NCBI RefSeq assembly: GCF_000817785.2
Contig: NZ_JTCM02000007.1
Span: forward strand, 77,368-141,367
DNA: 64,000 nucleotides
Direction: 5' to 3'
DNA from: Hassallia byssoidea VB512170
GTDB lineage: Bacteria; Cyanobacteriota; Cyanobacteriia; Cyanobacteriales; Nostocaceae
Position 1 is the first letter of the stretch. The number at the start of each line of letters is the position of its first letter. Positions 1-8,224 of the stretch are shown in pieces. The notes under the pieces were generated by a model. The model saw only the letters and a program-made list of their open reading frames with translations. It was not told where the DNA came from and did not search any database. Position numbers and translations under genes: made by a program.

Positions 1-2265
1 ACTGCTAAATGCAACGCTACTTACAGGTAAGGAATGTCCAGTTAGGGTACGAATTAGTTTGCCAGTGCTGCTGTCCCAGATTTTGATCGTCTTGTCAGCA
101 CTTCCAGAAACAATTTTGCCATCACTGCTAAATGCGACGCTAAATACATATGAGGAATGTCCAGTTAAGGTGCGAATTAGTTTGCCGGTGCTGCTGTCCC
201 AGATTTTGATCGTCTTGTCGTCACTTCCAGAAGCAATAGTTTTGCCATCACTGCTAAATGCGACGCTAAATACATATGAGGAATGTCCAGTTAGGGTGCG
301 AATTAGTTTGCCGGTGCTGCTGTCCCAGATTTTGATCGTCTTGTCGTCACTTCCAGAAGCAACTGTTTTGCCATCACTGCTAAATGCGACGCTATATACA
401 GTTGAGGAATGTCCAGTTAAAGTGCGAATTACTTTGCCGGTGCTCCTGTCCCAGATTTTGATCGTGTTGTCGTCACTTCCAGAAGCAACTGTTTTGCCAT
501 CACTGCTAAATGCGACGCTATATACAGATGAGGAATGTCCCTCCAAGGTATTTGTTTCTTGAATCTCCGCTAAAATCTCTTGGATGCTCAATATGGGACT
601 CAAAGCAGGGTAATCGACAATCGAGGGCTTTTCTTTCACCAACTTCTTGAGAGTTTGCCCAGCTTGCATTGCCATGACTAAACTTTGAACACTTTCATAT
701 TCATTCGATTTAAACTGTTCTAAAGCATAGCTGCCTTGTTGTTCCACTTCACTAATACTAAAAGCCCTTTGTCTAGCTTGTTCTACCAGTGCTGCTACTC
801 CTACCGCTCCCAGCAGTGTCACTCCCAAAATAGCAGCCCCAATATAAGTTTGTCGTCGTGTTTTTTGTTGCGCTTGCGCTAAACGCTGATTCGCTTGTCT
901 CTCTTCTTCTAAAGCGATTTCTGCTTTCTGTTGTGCTTCTGCTAATATTTGCTTCGCTTGTATTTCCGCATCCAAGGCAATTTGCACTTCTTGCCGGTCT
1001 AACTGCTGACTTGCAGCTAAAAATTGATAATCGCGATCGCTTAAACTTTTGCCCACAGTCCATGTCTGAGCATCTCGCAATGTTTGCCCCCGCAACAAAC
1101 GCGATTCATCCTGACAATCAGAATCAAACCACGCTGTTAACGCTTGTGCATAGGGACGCAGTTTGGCAAATGCTTGATCGACCCAACTTTGATTAAAAAC
1201 CGCTGCGTAAATGCGGTTAGAAACTCTTAATGCCTGCTGCTTCACAACCAACCCGGAAAGCCGCAATTCCATTTGCTCTGAACTGTCATCCCCCGCAACT
1301 TCACCGTGTTGCAATATTTGCTGATATAATCCCAGCAAACGCCCAGCACGCTGCTGATTTTGCAACAAGCGATCGCGTATCGTCCGCAAATGCTCTGGTT
1401 CATCCTGCGATTCCCAATTTCTGATAATGCGCGATCGGACTAACTCTTCAATTTGGGATTCGACGGAGAAGACGCGATTAATCGCGTCACTACGGACTAA
1501 TTTACAAACCTTCTGGGTGAGAAACGGTTGTCCACCAGTCCAAGTTAAAATCTCTCGCAGCACTGCTTGCGGATTACTCACCTTGCCCACAAACCCTTCA
1601 GCTAATGGTGCTGCTTCAGCGAATTGAAAACCAGTCAGTGCGATCGCTCTACCAATATTAAACGGTGTCCGCTTTTTATCCGCAATCAAATCTGAAGGTG
1701 TCGCTACCCCAAACAGCGTGAAAGTAATCCGCTTATACTCTGGATTATCAGCACGCAAGTTATAGCAACTTCTAATTAAAGCAAAAAAATCGTCTATCGA
1801 AAAACTCAAACTCAGGATGCTATCGATTTCATCCACAAAAATGACAATTTGTCCAGAAATCTCCACCAACAAAACATCTTCGATAAACTTGCCGAATCGC
1901 TGCACCGGAGAAAGTAAACCGTGACTCTCCCACCAGCTATCTAAATCAAATCTATCGTATAAATACAAACTACCAACTATACTATCAATCACCCCCGCAT
2001 ACCATTGCTCAGGTGTGATATCCCAAGTTCCAATCGCGGTAATATCAATCGCCGCACAAGCAATTCCCTCACCCTGCAAGCGTTCCATAGTTCGCACCCG
2101 CAAGCTGGATTTTCCCATTTGCCGCGAGTTCAACACATAGCAAAACTCCGCCTCCTTCAAGCCGATGTATAAATCATCATCAGCCTGCCGCGTCACGTAA
2201 GTGGGAGCATCAGCCGGTAGACTTCCCCCAACTTGATATTCATACTTTGGGTGGGGTGGTTTCAT
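1..2265 (-). CDS. AAA-like ATPase with C-terminal WD40 repeats, 3' end beyond window
   Basis: A large signalling ATPase, about 755 codons visible and still open at position 1. Residues 1-400 form an AAA_35-type (AAA-like) ATPase: a degenerate Walker [10 protein letters not shown] at about 46-54 and a Walker B VIFVDEID at about 141-148. A charged coiled coil follows (about 400-470), then one transmembrane helix (about 473-495), then WD40 repeats from about residue 570, each ending in the IKIWD type of motif. Proteins of this architecture are abundant in filamentous cyanobacteria; the client is unknown. The ATG at 2265 lacks a clear Shine-Dalgarno and sits just after a purine-rich tract. The WD40 part is almost identical from repeat to repeat, which suggests recent repeat expansion. 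Family assignment is firm, function is not. Confidence 0.9.
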   Translation of the reverse strand, partial: MKPPHPKYEYQVGGSLPADAPTYVTRQADDDLYIGLKEAEFCYVLNSRQMGKSSLRVRTMERLQGEGIACAAIDITAIGTWDITPEQWYAGVIDSIVGSLYLYDRFDLDSWWESHGLLSPVQRFGKFIEDVLLVEISGQIVIFVDEIDSILSLSFSIDDFFALIRSCYNLRADNPEYKRITFTLFGVATPSDLIADKKRTPFNIGRAIALTGFQFAEAAPLAEGFVGKVSNPQAVLREILTWTGGQPFLTQKVCKLVRSDAINRVFSVESQIEELVRSRIIRNWESQDEPEHLRTIRDRLLQNQQRAGRLLGLYQQILQHGEVAGDDSSEQMELRLSGLVVKQQALRVSNRIYAAVFNQSWVDQAFAKLRPYAQALTAWFDSDCQDESRLLRGQTLRDAQTWTVGKSLSDRDYQFLAASQQLDRQEVQIALDAEIQAKQILAEAQQKAEIALEEERQANQRLAQAQQKTRRQTYIGAAILGVTLLGAVGVAALVEQARQRAFSISEVEQQGSYALEQFKSNEYESVQSLVMAMQAGQTLKKLVKEKPSIVDYPALSPILSIQEILAEIQETNTLEGHSSSVYSVAFSSDGKTVASGSDDNTIKIWDRSTGKVIRTLTGHSSTVYSVAFSSDGKTVASGSDDKTIKIWDSSTGKLIRTLTGHSSYVFSVAFSSDGKTIASGSDDKTIKIWDSSTGKLIRTLTGHSSYVFSVAFSSDGKIVSGSADKTIKIWDSSTGKLIRTLTGHSLPVSSVAFSS
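38..540. repeat. Near-identical WD40 coding repeats, 126-bp period
   Basis: The string CCAGTTA recurs at 38, 161, 287 and 413, so the units are 123, 126 and 126 bp, that is 41-42 residues, one WD40 blade each. The units differ by only a few bases. One unit has lost a codon (around 107-116). Such DNA-level identity points to recent duplication or gene conversion within the array. Confidence 0.9.
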
Positions 2266-2270
2266 TAGGG

Positions 2271-2332
2271 GAGGGGGAGAGGGGGGGAGGGGGAGGACAA
2301 GGGGGAGGGGGAGGACAAGGGGGGGAGGTTTA
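2271..2332. repeat. Purine-rich low-complexity tract
   Basis: An almost pure G/A tract (units like GAGGGGGAGGACAAGGGG) directly upstream of the AAA/WD40 gene. It resembles the STRR-type tracts elsewhere in the window. No gene is seen in it. Confidence 0.7.
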
Positions 2333-2490
2333 AATTTAATAATGATATCAATAAAGCGGCATCTGTCCCGACGATTAAAATCGCCCGATGCAACTATTTA
2401 TATAACCATAATTAAAAGTAAAATAGCGATCGCTCGGACTGCCTACCTAATTAACCTTGTAATTAAAATTTACGTATATATTGCTTTGAT

Positions 2491-3585
2491 ATGAGTTCGC
2501 AATCTGACAAAATTCTCGTTGTAGACGATTCTCCTGATAACATATTTTTAATCAAAAGCATTTTGGAGGAAGAAGGCTACACAGTTAGCACGGCAGAAAA
2601 TGGTGCTTCAGCGTTAGCAGAAATTGAAACATCTGGTTGTGACTTGGTATTGCTAGATTTGATGATGCCGGGAATGGATGGTTACGAAGTTACAAACCGT
2701 GTGCGTGGCAATACGCAATTGCCATATATTCCGATTCTGCTGATTACGGCACATGACGCACCGAATGTTGCTCAAGGATTAGATTTGGGTGCTGATGATT
2801 TTATCCGCAAACCTGTAACCGTGGATGAATTATTAGCACGAGTGCGATCGCTTCTGCGACTCAAACACAGCATAGACGAACGTGACGAAATAGCAAAACA
2901 GCGAGAAGATTTTGTCTCCCGTCTCACCCACGACTTACGCACCCCTTTAGTAGCAGCAGATCGAATACTCATGCTGTTTCAGCAAGGTGCTTTAGGAAAT
3001 CTATCGGCACAAATGGAGGAAGTTATTGTTATCATGGCTCGCAGCAATACCAACCTGCTAGCAATGGTGAATACCTTATTAGAAGTTTACCGCTTTGAAG
3101 CCGGTCGCAAAACCTTGGCATTTCAACCAATTAATCTGCGATCGTTATTAGAAGAAGTTGCAGGAGAACTAACACCTTTAGCGCAAGCCAAATCACTTTG
3201 TATAAATCTGGATTTGACAGAAGAGTTAACCAGTAAAATGATAGGCGATCGCTTAGAACTACATCGCTTATTCACCAACCTTGTAGGCAATGCTATCAAA
3301 TTTACCGACACCGGCTCAATTACCATCCGCTTAACTTCTCAAGCTGAAATTGTTACCATTGAAGTAGCAGATACAGGTTCAGGTATTCCCCCCCAAGAAC
3401 AAACCACCTTATTTGAACGATTTCGCCAAGGAAGCCACAAAAGTTCTGGTAGTGGTTTAGGACTTTATCTTTCTCGTCGAATCGTCGAAGCACATGAAGG
3501 AACAATTCGAGTCAATTCCGAATTCGGTAAAGGTAGTGTATTTATTGTTAATTTACCCGTCAAATCAACGCATATTAAAACGTAG
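2491..3585 (+). CDS. Hybrid response regulator / histidine kinase
   Basis: A 364-residue cytoplasmic signalling protein. The N-terminal receiver domain has the acidic pair D12-D13, phosphoacceptor D56 in LLDLMMPGMDG and K107 in RKP. A HisKA domain follows with the H-box SRLTHDLRTPL (H147). The HATPase_c domain carries N267 (NLVGNAIKF), the G1 box DTGSGIP (294-300) and the G2 box GSGLGL (320-325). It has no membrane segment or sensor domain of its own, so its input probably comes by phosphotransfer to D56. It stands alone between intergenic regions, and the partner is not in the window. All catalytic boxes are present, so it should be active. Confidence 0.93.
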   Translation: MSSQSDKILVVDDSPDNIFLIKSILEEEGYTVSTAENGASALAEIETSGCDLVLLDLMMPGMDGYEVTNRVRGNTQLPYIPILLITAHDAPNVAQGLDLGADDFIRKPVTVDELLARVRSLLRLKHSIDERDEIAKQREDFVSRLTHDLRTPLVAADRILMLFQQGALGNLSAQMEEVIVIMARSNTNLLAMVNTLLEVYRFEAGRKTLAFQPINLRSLLEEVAGELTPLAQAKSLCINLDLTEELTSKMIGDRLELHRLFTNLVGNAIKFTDTGSITIRLTSQAEIVTIEVADTGSGIPPQEQTTLFERFRQGSHKSSGSGLGLYLSRRIVEAHEGTIRVNSEFGKGSVFIVNLPVKSTHIKT

Positions 3586-3690
3586 TATCCCAATTTTTAC
3601 CAAATCCAAATAACTCTAACTCATACTCCGCGCACCTTTGCGTATACCTCAGCGCCACTCTGCGTTTCCAAATAAACTCAAACATTTTGA

Positions 3691-5082
3691 ATGTTAGAAA
3701 AAAACATGCATACTAACTTATCCATCCCTGATATTATCCGCAAACAACGTGACTTTTTTCAAACAGGAGAAACCAAAAGTATTGATTTTCGCCTTGCCCA
3801 ATTAAAAACTCTCAAACAAGCAGTAATTGAGCATACACAACTTATTCTCGAAGCACTGCAAGCCGATTTAAAGAAACCAGAATTTGAAGCTTATGCTACA
3901 GAAGTTTTAGTATATAAGGAAATTGATTCTGCAATAAAAGATATTAAAAATTGGACTCAGCCTAAGAAAGCACCAGTTTCCCTTGACTTTTTCCCTGCAT
4001 CGGCACGAATTTATCCCGAACCGCTGGGAGTGGTTTTAATTATTAGTCCTTGGAACTATCCATTGCAGTTGATTATATCCCCATTAGTGGGTGCGATCGC
4101 TGCCGGCAACTGTGCAATTCTCAAACCTTCAGAACTCGCACCTCATACCTCTCGTGTTTTAACAGAAATCATTAGCAAATCTTTCGATCCGGCTTATATT
4201 ACAGTGTTAGAAGGAGGTGTGGAAACAAGTCAACAACTATTAGCAGAAAAGTTTGACCACATCTTTTTCACTGGGGGTACAGCAGTCGGTAAAATAGTCA
4301 TGGAAGCTGCTGCAAAACACCTCACACCAGTTACTTTAGAATTAGGCGGTAAAAGTCCTTGCATTGTCGATGATGACATCAATCTTGAACAAACTGCCAG
4401 ACGTATTACTTGGGGTAAATTTCTCAACGCAGGACAAACTTGTATTGCACCTGATTATCTTTTAGTTGATAAAAAAATCAAAGATAATTTGTTAGCTGGC
4501 ATCCAAAAATGCTTGAAAGAATTTTATGGTGATAATCCGGCAACAAGTCCTGATTATGCCAGAATTATTAATCAAAAACACTTTGACAGGTTGGTTAACT
4601 TATTAAAAGATGGTAAAATTATAGTTGGTGGAGAAAGTAATTCTTCAGAATCTTATATTGCCCCAACGGTGATTGATAAAGTTTCCTCAGCAGATGCAGT
4701 GATGCAGGAGGAAATTTTTGGACCGATTTTGCCTGTGATTGAATACACAGATATTGGTGAAGCGATCGCCTTAATTAATTCTCGACCAAAACCCCTAGCT
4801 TTATATTTATTTTCCCAAAACAAAAACCTGCAAAAGCAAGTATGTCAGCAAACTTCATCCGGAGGAGTTTGCATCAACCACACAATAATACAATTTGGTG
4901 TCTCATCTTTACCATTTGGTGGTGTAGGTGAAAGCGGTATTGGTAGCTATCACGGTAAAGCTAGTTTTGACACATTCTCCCATTACAAAAGCGTCTTACA
5001 CAAGCCTTTCCTGCTAGACGTTAAATGGCTGTACCCTCCCTACAAAGGTAAATTATCCTTACTAAAGCGAATTCTTGGGTAA
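3691..5082 (+). CDS. Aldehyde dehydrogenase, class 3 / fatty-aldehyde type
   Basis: 463 residues, the length of class 3 NAD(P)-dependent aldehyde dehydrogenases. Visible landmarks are PWNYP (N122, oxyanion), the cofactor-loop motif FTGGTAVG (193-200), the general base E217 in LELGGKSP, and the nucleophile C251 in NAGQTCIAPDY. The enzyme oxidises long-chain or apocarotenoid aldehydes to acids; cyanobacterial relatives act on fatty aldehydes from alkane synthesis turnover, which is a family inference here. The start is either M1 or M6 (3706); neither has a strong Shine-Dalgarno. The C-terminus is basic and hydrophobic (KWLYPPYKGKLSLLKRILG), which may favour membrane association. Confidence 0.93.
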   Translation: MLEKNMHTNLSIPDIIRKQRDFFQTGETKSIDFRLAQLKTLKQAVIEHTQLILEALQADLKKPEFEAYATEVLVYKEIDSAIKDIKNWTQPKKAPVSLDFFPASARIYPEPLGVVLIISPWNYPLQLIISPLVGAIAAGNCAILKPSELAPHTSRVLTEIISKSFDPAYITVLEGGVETSQQLLAEKFDHIFFTGGTAVGKIVMEAAAKHLTPVTLELGGKSPCIVDDDINLEQTARRITWGKFLNAGQTCIAPDYLLVDKKIKDNLLAGIQKCLKEFYGDNPATSPDYARIINQKHFDRLVNLLKDGKIIVGGESNSSESYIAPTVIDKVSSADAVMQEEIFGPILPVIEYTDIGEAIALINSRPKPLALYLFSQNKNLQKQVCQQTSSGGVCINHTIIQFGVSSLPFGGVGESGIGSYHGKASFDTFSHYKSVLHKPFLLDVKWLYPPYKGKLSLLKRILG

Positions 5083-5247
5083 TTGAGAATTGGGAATTGG
5101 TAATAGGTAATTTTGTTGAGGGGTAAAGGGTAAAGGGCAAGAAAGAAGAAATATTTCTCAAGAAAGCTTTCCCTGCTTCCCCTGCTTCCTTGTCTCCCTT
5201 GTCTCCCTTGTCTCCCTTCTCCCCCATTCCCCATTCCCCATTCCCCA
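5083..5247. repeat. STRR-type spacer
   Basis: Spacer between convergent genes made of short tandem units: GAATTGG/GGTAAAG at the left and CTTGTCTCC and CCCCATT units at the right. Reading frames through it are artefacts of the repeats. Confidence 0.85.
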
Positions 5248-5844
5248 TTAAAAGCTGCTATAACGTTCTTCAGCCCAAGGTTCACCACGACGGTGATAAC
5301 CATTACGTTCCCAAAAACCGAGTTCTTCGCGCTCTAAAAATTCTAAACCATTAATCCATTTAGCACTTTTCCAAGCGTAAAGATGGGGAACAACTAACCG
5401 CATTGGACCACCATGTTCTGTTTGCAAATCTTCATCAAATACTTTAAAAGCAAAGAAGTTTTCTTCGCGCACAAAATCTTCCATTGCAATATTAGTAGTG
5501 TAGCCACCGTAGCTGTGTTCCATAATGTGAGCCGCTTTCGGGTCTACCTCAATCAGCTTCATAAAATCTGTAACTTTAATCCCAGTCCACTTGACATCGA
5601 GTTTTGACCAACGTGTTACACAGTGAAAATCTGCTGTGAATTGATGTTGGGGTAATGCCATAAAATCAGACCAAGTAAAAGTTTGGGGTTTTGCCAAACC
5701 CCAAACTTTAAATTTCCATTCATCTATGTTAATTTTCGGCGTTGCACCGTAAGTTAAGACAGGGAAGCCTTTAGTTAAATATTGTCCTTGAGGAACGCGA
5801 TCGCTTTCTTCTTTTTGTGGTTTCTGAAAAAATTTACCTAGCAT
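5248..5844 (-). CDS. Molybdopterin-binding oxidoreductase, sulfite-oxidase fold
   Basis: 198 residues, matching the catalytic-subunit-only members of the sulfite oxidase / YedY (MsrP) superfamily. The core motif ADFHCVTRW carries C75, the Mo ligand. The region HGGPMRLVVPHLYAWKSAKW is the typical molybdopterin-contacting stretch and YHRRGEPWAEERY ends the domain. There is no Tat signal peptide, so unlike MsrP this form is probably cytoplasmic. The substrate is unknown. The ATG at 5844 is followed by a lysine-rich leader. Confidence 0.88.
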   Translation of the reverse strand: MLGKFFQKPQKEESDRVPQGQYLTKGFPVLTYGATPKINIDEWKFKVWGLAKPQTFTWSDFMALPQHQFTADFHCVTRWSKLDVKWTGIKVTDFMKLIEVDPKAAHIMEHSYGGYTTNIAMEDFVREENFFAFKVFDEDLQTEHGGPMRLVVPHLYAWKSAKWINGLEFLEREELGFWERNGYHRRGEPWAEERYSSF

Positions 5845-5915
5845 AATTGAAGAAAAATAAGTTTTCGGAAGATAAGTAGGTGAGCGTAATTAAATATAAA
5901 ATGTACTCCTAATTC

Positions 5916-5972
5916 GTAGTGAGCGGTTTACCGCTCATAGCAAAGATTTTGAGGGCTAGAGCCGCTCACTAC
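5916..5972. repeat. Nested inverted repeat (small hairpin element)
   Basis: Outer arms GTAGTGAGCGG (5916-5926) and CCGCTCACTAC (5962-5972) are perfect complements; inside lies a second hairpin GAGCGG-TTTA-CCGCTC (5921-5936). It lies between the divergent-side leader of the molybdoprotein and rpmF. This looks like a dispersed palindromic repeat rather than a gene-specific terminator, as no T-run follows. Confidence 0.75.
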
Positions 5973-6040
5973 ATTTAAAAGCGTTTATCTTACACTCATT
6001 TACTTAATTAATCTTTATATGATTATTTATGCCTTGGTCA

Positions 6041-6150
6041 TCGGTCATCGGTAATAGATAATGGGTAATGGGTAATGGGTAATGAGTGATGGGTGATGGA
6101 TTTTACCAATTCCCAATTACCTATTACCAATTCCCAATTCCTGATTAACT
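6041..6150. repeat. STRR-type tract GGTAATG / CAATTCC
   Basis: Left half has repeated GGTAATGG units, right half CCAATTCCCAATT units. The remainder of the 5845-6176 gap is AT-rich with no reading frame I can support. Confidence 0.75.
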
Positions 6151-6176
6151 TTTCTAACTACCTATTCAAGAGTAAA

Positions 6177-6353
6177 TTATGATTCCTCTTCTTCCTCTTC
6201 TTCAGCAGTTGGATAGACAAATGTAGAACGTCCAGACAAAATCGACTTGCCTAAAGAGAGAGCTTTCTGAGCTTCAATTACAGCTTTGTGCCTCCAGGTA
6301 GCTCGGCGTTTATCTCTTTTGGACTTCGATGTTTTCTTCTTAGGAACAGCCAT
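6177..6353 (-). CDS. rpmF: 50S ribosomal protein L32
   Basis: 58 residues starting [17 protein letters not shown], the diagnostic N-terminus of bL32, followed by ATWRH. The C-terminus ends in an acidic tail of about eight glutamates, as in cyanobacterial L32. It lacks the CxxC zinc ribbon of some bacterial L32, also typical for cyanobacteria. The longer frame starting at 6380 is rejected because all L32 proteins begin at MAVPKK. Confidence 0.96.
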   Translation of the reverse strand: MAVPKKKTSKSKRDKRRATWRHKAVIEAQKALSLGKSILSGRSTFVYPTAEEEEEEES

Positions 6354-6380
6354 GACAGCAGATATCGCAATTTTTGACAA

Positions 6381-6695
6381 CCTTTTTATTCTAAGCCATC
6401 AATTGTCAATCAGTTAGTAATTGATTTTCACAAATATTCTGCTCCATACCCTTCTAGGGTATGGCTACAAAAACGAAGCCTGCGGAGGCAGGCTTTGTTA
6501 GTATAGCCGAGCCAGTGCGTTGGGGAGCCAGTGCCGTGGTGAGGCAACGCGGTCTTGGGGGTCTCCCCCATGAGCGATTGCCGAAAGGGTTTCCCGACTT
6601 GAGGCATCTGGCGTCCGGCAATGCCCGACAGTCACGCACCTGGCGTCCAGGCTGAAGCCTGAGGGCGTGAGGGCGTGAGGGCGTGTTTTTGCGCT
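6381..6695. other. Hairpin-rich intergenic repeat region
   Basis: No gene seen. It holds a hairpin AAGCCTG...CAGGCTT around 6477-6496, then a block rich in GC self-complementary segments (GTGCGTTGGGGAGCCAGTGC, TGGGGGTCTCCCCCA, TGGCGTCC twice) and ends in tandem GAGGGCGT units at 6661-6683. The composition matches dispersed palindromic repeats common in Nostocales spacers. Confidence 0.7.
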
Positions 6696-7025
6696 TTATC
6701 TTCCGAAGCTGAGGATCTTAGGCATGTGTCTTTGCAGCAAAATCGCTCCGAAATTAGACAGCAAACAGGTGATTGCTAGCCACATGAGGATATAAGTAGG
6801 AGCCATGACGACGCCGATCATGAACCAAGTATAGACATGCAATATCATCACTACAGCGAAAAACGTGGCAATTGTACACGCTTGCCATACTTGATGTGTT
6901 GGGCGGCGTAGTGCTGCCAGAATGATTGTTGAGGATGTTGCAAGTAAGTTGGCTGGCACGAGAAATGCACAAATAGTCGCGCAGTTGGCGCGGGATAACT
7001 CAGTTATGGTGTTGAAATCGAGCAT
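6696..7025 (-). CDS. Small membrane protein of unknown function
   Basis: 109 residues with three likely transmembrane helices (about 18-38, 50-72, 74-96) and a short basic C-terminus (RHMPKILSFGR). I do not recognise a named family. ATG start at 7025. It stands alone on the minus strand beside other small membrane proteins. An alternate frame inside it is a shadow. Confidence 0.6.
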   Translation of the reverse strand: MLDFNTITELSRANCATICAFLVPANLLATSSTIILAALRRPTHQVWQACTIATFFAVVMILHVYTWFMIGVVMAPTYILMWLAITCLLSNFGAILLQRHMPKILSFGR

Positions 7026-7156
7026 TAATTTGTTGGGATAATGTCAACATCTTAAGAATTTATTTATATTTAATCTATTTTTAGATAATTTAATTAACCT
7101 TAGCATACAGCTGAAGTGAAGAAATGAGGAATTTAACATAAATTAAAATACGCTGT

Positions 7157-7194
7157 TCATATCCCCGACAACTTTTACGAAGTCGGGGATATGA
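7157..7194. terminator. Perfect 13-bp hairpin, probable terminator/dispersed repeat
   Basis: Arms TCATATCCCCGAC (7157-7169) and GTCGGGGATATGA (7182-7194) with a 12-nt loop. The core CCCGACTT..AAGTCGGG is shared with the hairpin at 61145-61173, so it is a dispersed element. Position suits a terminator for the minus-strand gene ending at 7266, but no clear U-run follows. Confidence 0.65.
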
Positions 7195-7265
7195 GATATC
7201 AACAACAAGAAGATAGGGAGATAGGGAGATAGGGAGATTTCCCCCATTCCCTACTTCCTCAATTT

Positions 7266-7493
7266 TTAACGCCAAGATTCAATAATTACTGCTGCTGCTA
7301 ACAAGCACAACAGGATAATTCCTAACTTTTGAAACCAAGTTACTACGAAAGGTAGTAGTATTTGGGCAATAGGTAAGGCGTTAAAAGCTGTTGATAAAAT
7401 GTAGGCGATCGCAAAACCTAACATTACCAACAAGAAATACTTGAGAATTTTGGAAACCAATCTCATTAAAGGCGTATATTGATTCGTAGTCAT
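7266..7493 (-). CDS. Small membrane protein of unknown function
   Basis: 75 residues, two predicted transmembrane helices (about 17-38 and 47-71) flanked by a charged N-terminus MTTNQYTPLMRLVSKILK. No family recognised. ATG at 7493. Same strand as its neighbours but separated from them by spacers, so co-transcription is uncertain. Confidence 0.6.
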   Translation of the reverse strand: MTTNQYTPLMRLVSKILKYFLLVMLGFAIAYILSTAFNALPIAQILLPFVVTWFQKLGIILLCLLAAAVIIESWR

Positions 7494-7541
7494 AGTTATG
7501 CACTCACATTATGTTGCTGATTAAAAAAAGCTGAATCGCGT

Positions 7542-7805
7542 TTACAAGATGATCGATGATAAAAAAGGTTGCTTTGGCTTTTCTGGCACTGATTTTTTAT
7601 TTTGCTTACCATCATTAGCTAACAGCGATACTATTACCAGCATGGTGAAAATAAGCAGCAAAAATGAACCAAAACTAAATCGATTCCGATCTATTTCTCT
7701 ATCAAAACCGCATTTCAGGCAGACATATCTGTTAGGATTATGCGTGTCTTGGGCAAAAGGACAATGATTGCTTTCGCAATCGTGAGGACAGTCTTTTTGG
7801 AACAT
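7542..7805 (-). CDS. Zinc-ribbon-like membrane-anchored small protein
   Basis: 87 residues. The N-terminal half has Cys/His pairs, CPHDCESNHCPFAQDTH and a later CLKCGF, that look like a treble-cleft or ribbon metal site. One transmembrane helix (about 45-64) follows and then a basic tail (KQNKKSVPEKPK). No named family recognised. The topology suggests a cytoplasmic metal-binding head anchored in a membrane. Confidence 0.6.
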   Translation of the reverse strand: MFQKDCPHDCESNHCPFAQDTHNPNRYVCLKCGFDREIDRNRFSFGSFLLLIFTMLVIVSLLANDGKQNKKSVPEKPKQPFLSSIIL

Positions 7806-8224
7806 AATTTAACCCCGTAATTAAGAGTTAGCTAGTAAATGTTCGGACGTTTTCCTCAATTGAGTCAGTAAATACCTCAGGTAGTTTTAGATAACACAGC
7901 TTTAATTAGTCATTTATATATGTACTGTTGGCACAATTACTAACACTCCTTCTTTCACCGCAGTATCAGAGTTATAAAAAATATCTCCTCACCAAATTAA
8001 CTCTGAGCATTTCTGGAGATTGTGCCCTTTAAAGCTGGGTAGTAAACTTTATCTTTCATACTACAAAGTGTATTGAATAATTTATAGCTTGTCAGCCGGA
8101 TGAAGTGGGTACTTTCACTTACGAAATTTGTGGGAAAAAGTAGGTTCTGTGGAAATAAGTTGGAAAAAGTAGGAAAAATCACGCTACATTGAAAGAAAAA
8201 ACGATACTTCAACTTCAATAACCA
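7806..8224. other. Intergenic region upstream of the STAND ATPase
   Basis: About 420 bp without a supported gene. Near the right end GTGGGAAAAAGTAGG (from about 8129) and GTTGGAAAAAGTAGG (from about 8158) form a direct repeat, and AAGTGGGTACTTTCACTT around 8103-8120 is an imperfect palindrome. These may be control elements for the downstream gene. Confidence 0.4.

Noticed and set aside
59-1627. Plus-strand frames opposite the AAA/WD40 gene
   Set aside because: Antisense shadows of the repeats and coiled coil.
7090-7275. 61-codon minus-strand frame
   Set aside because: It runs through the perfect hairpin and an STRR tract and shows no protein features.
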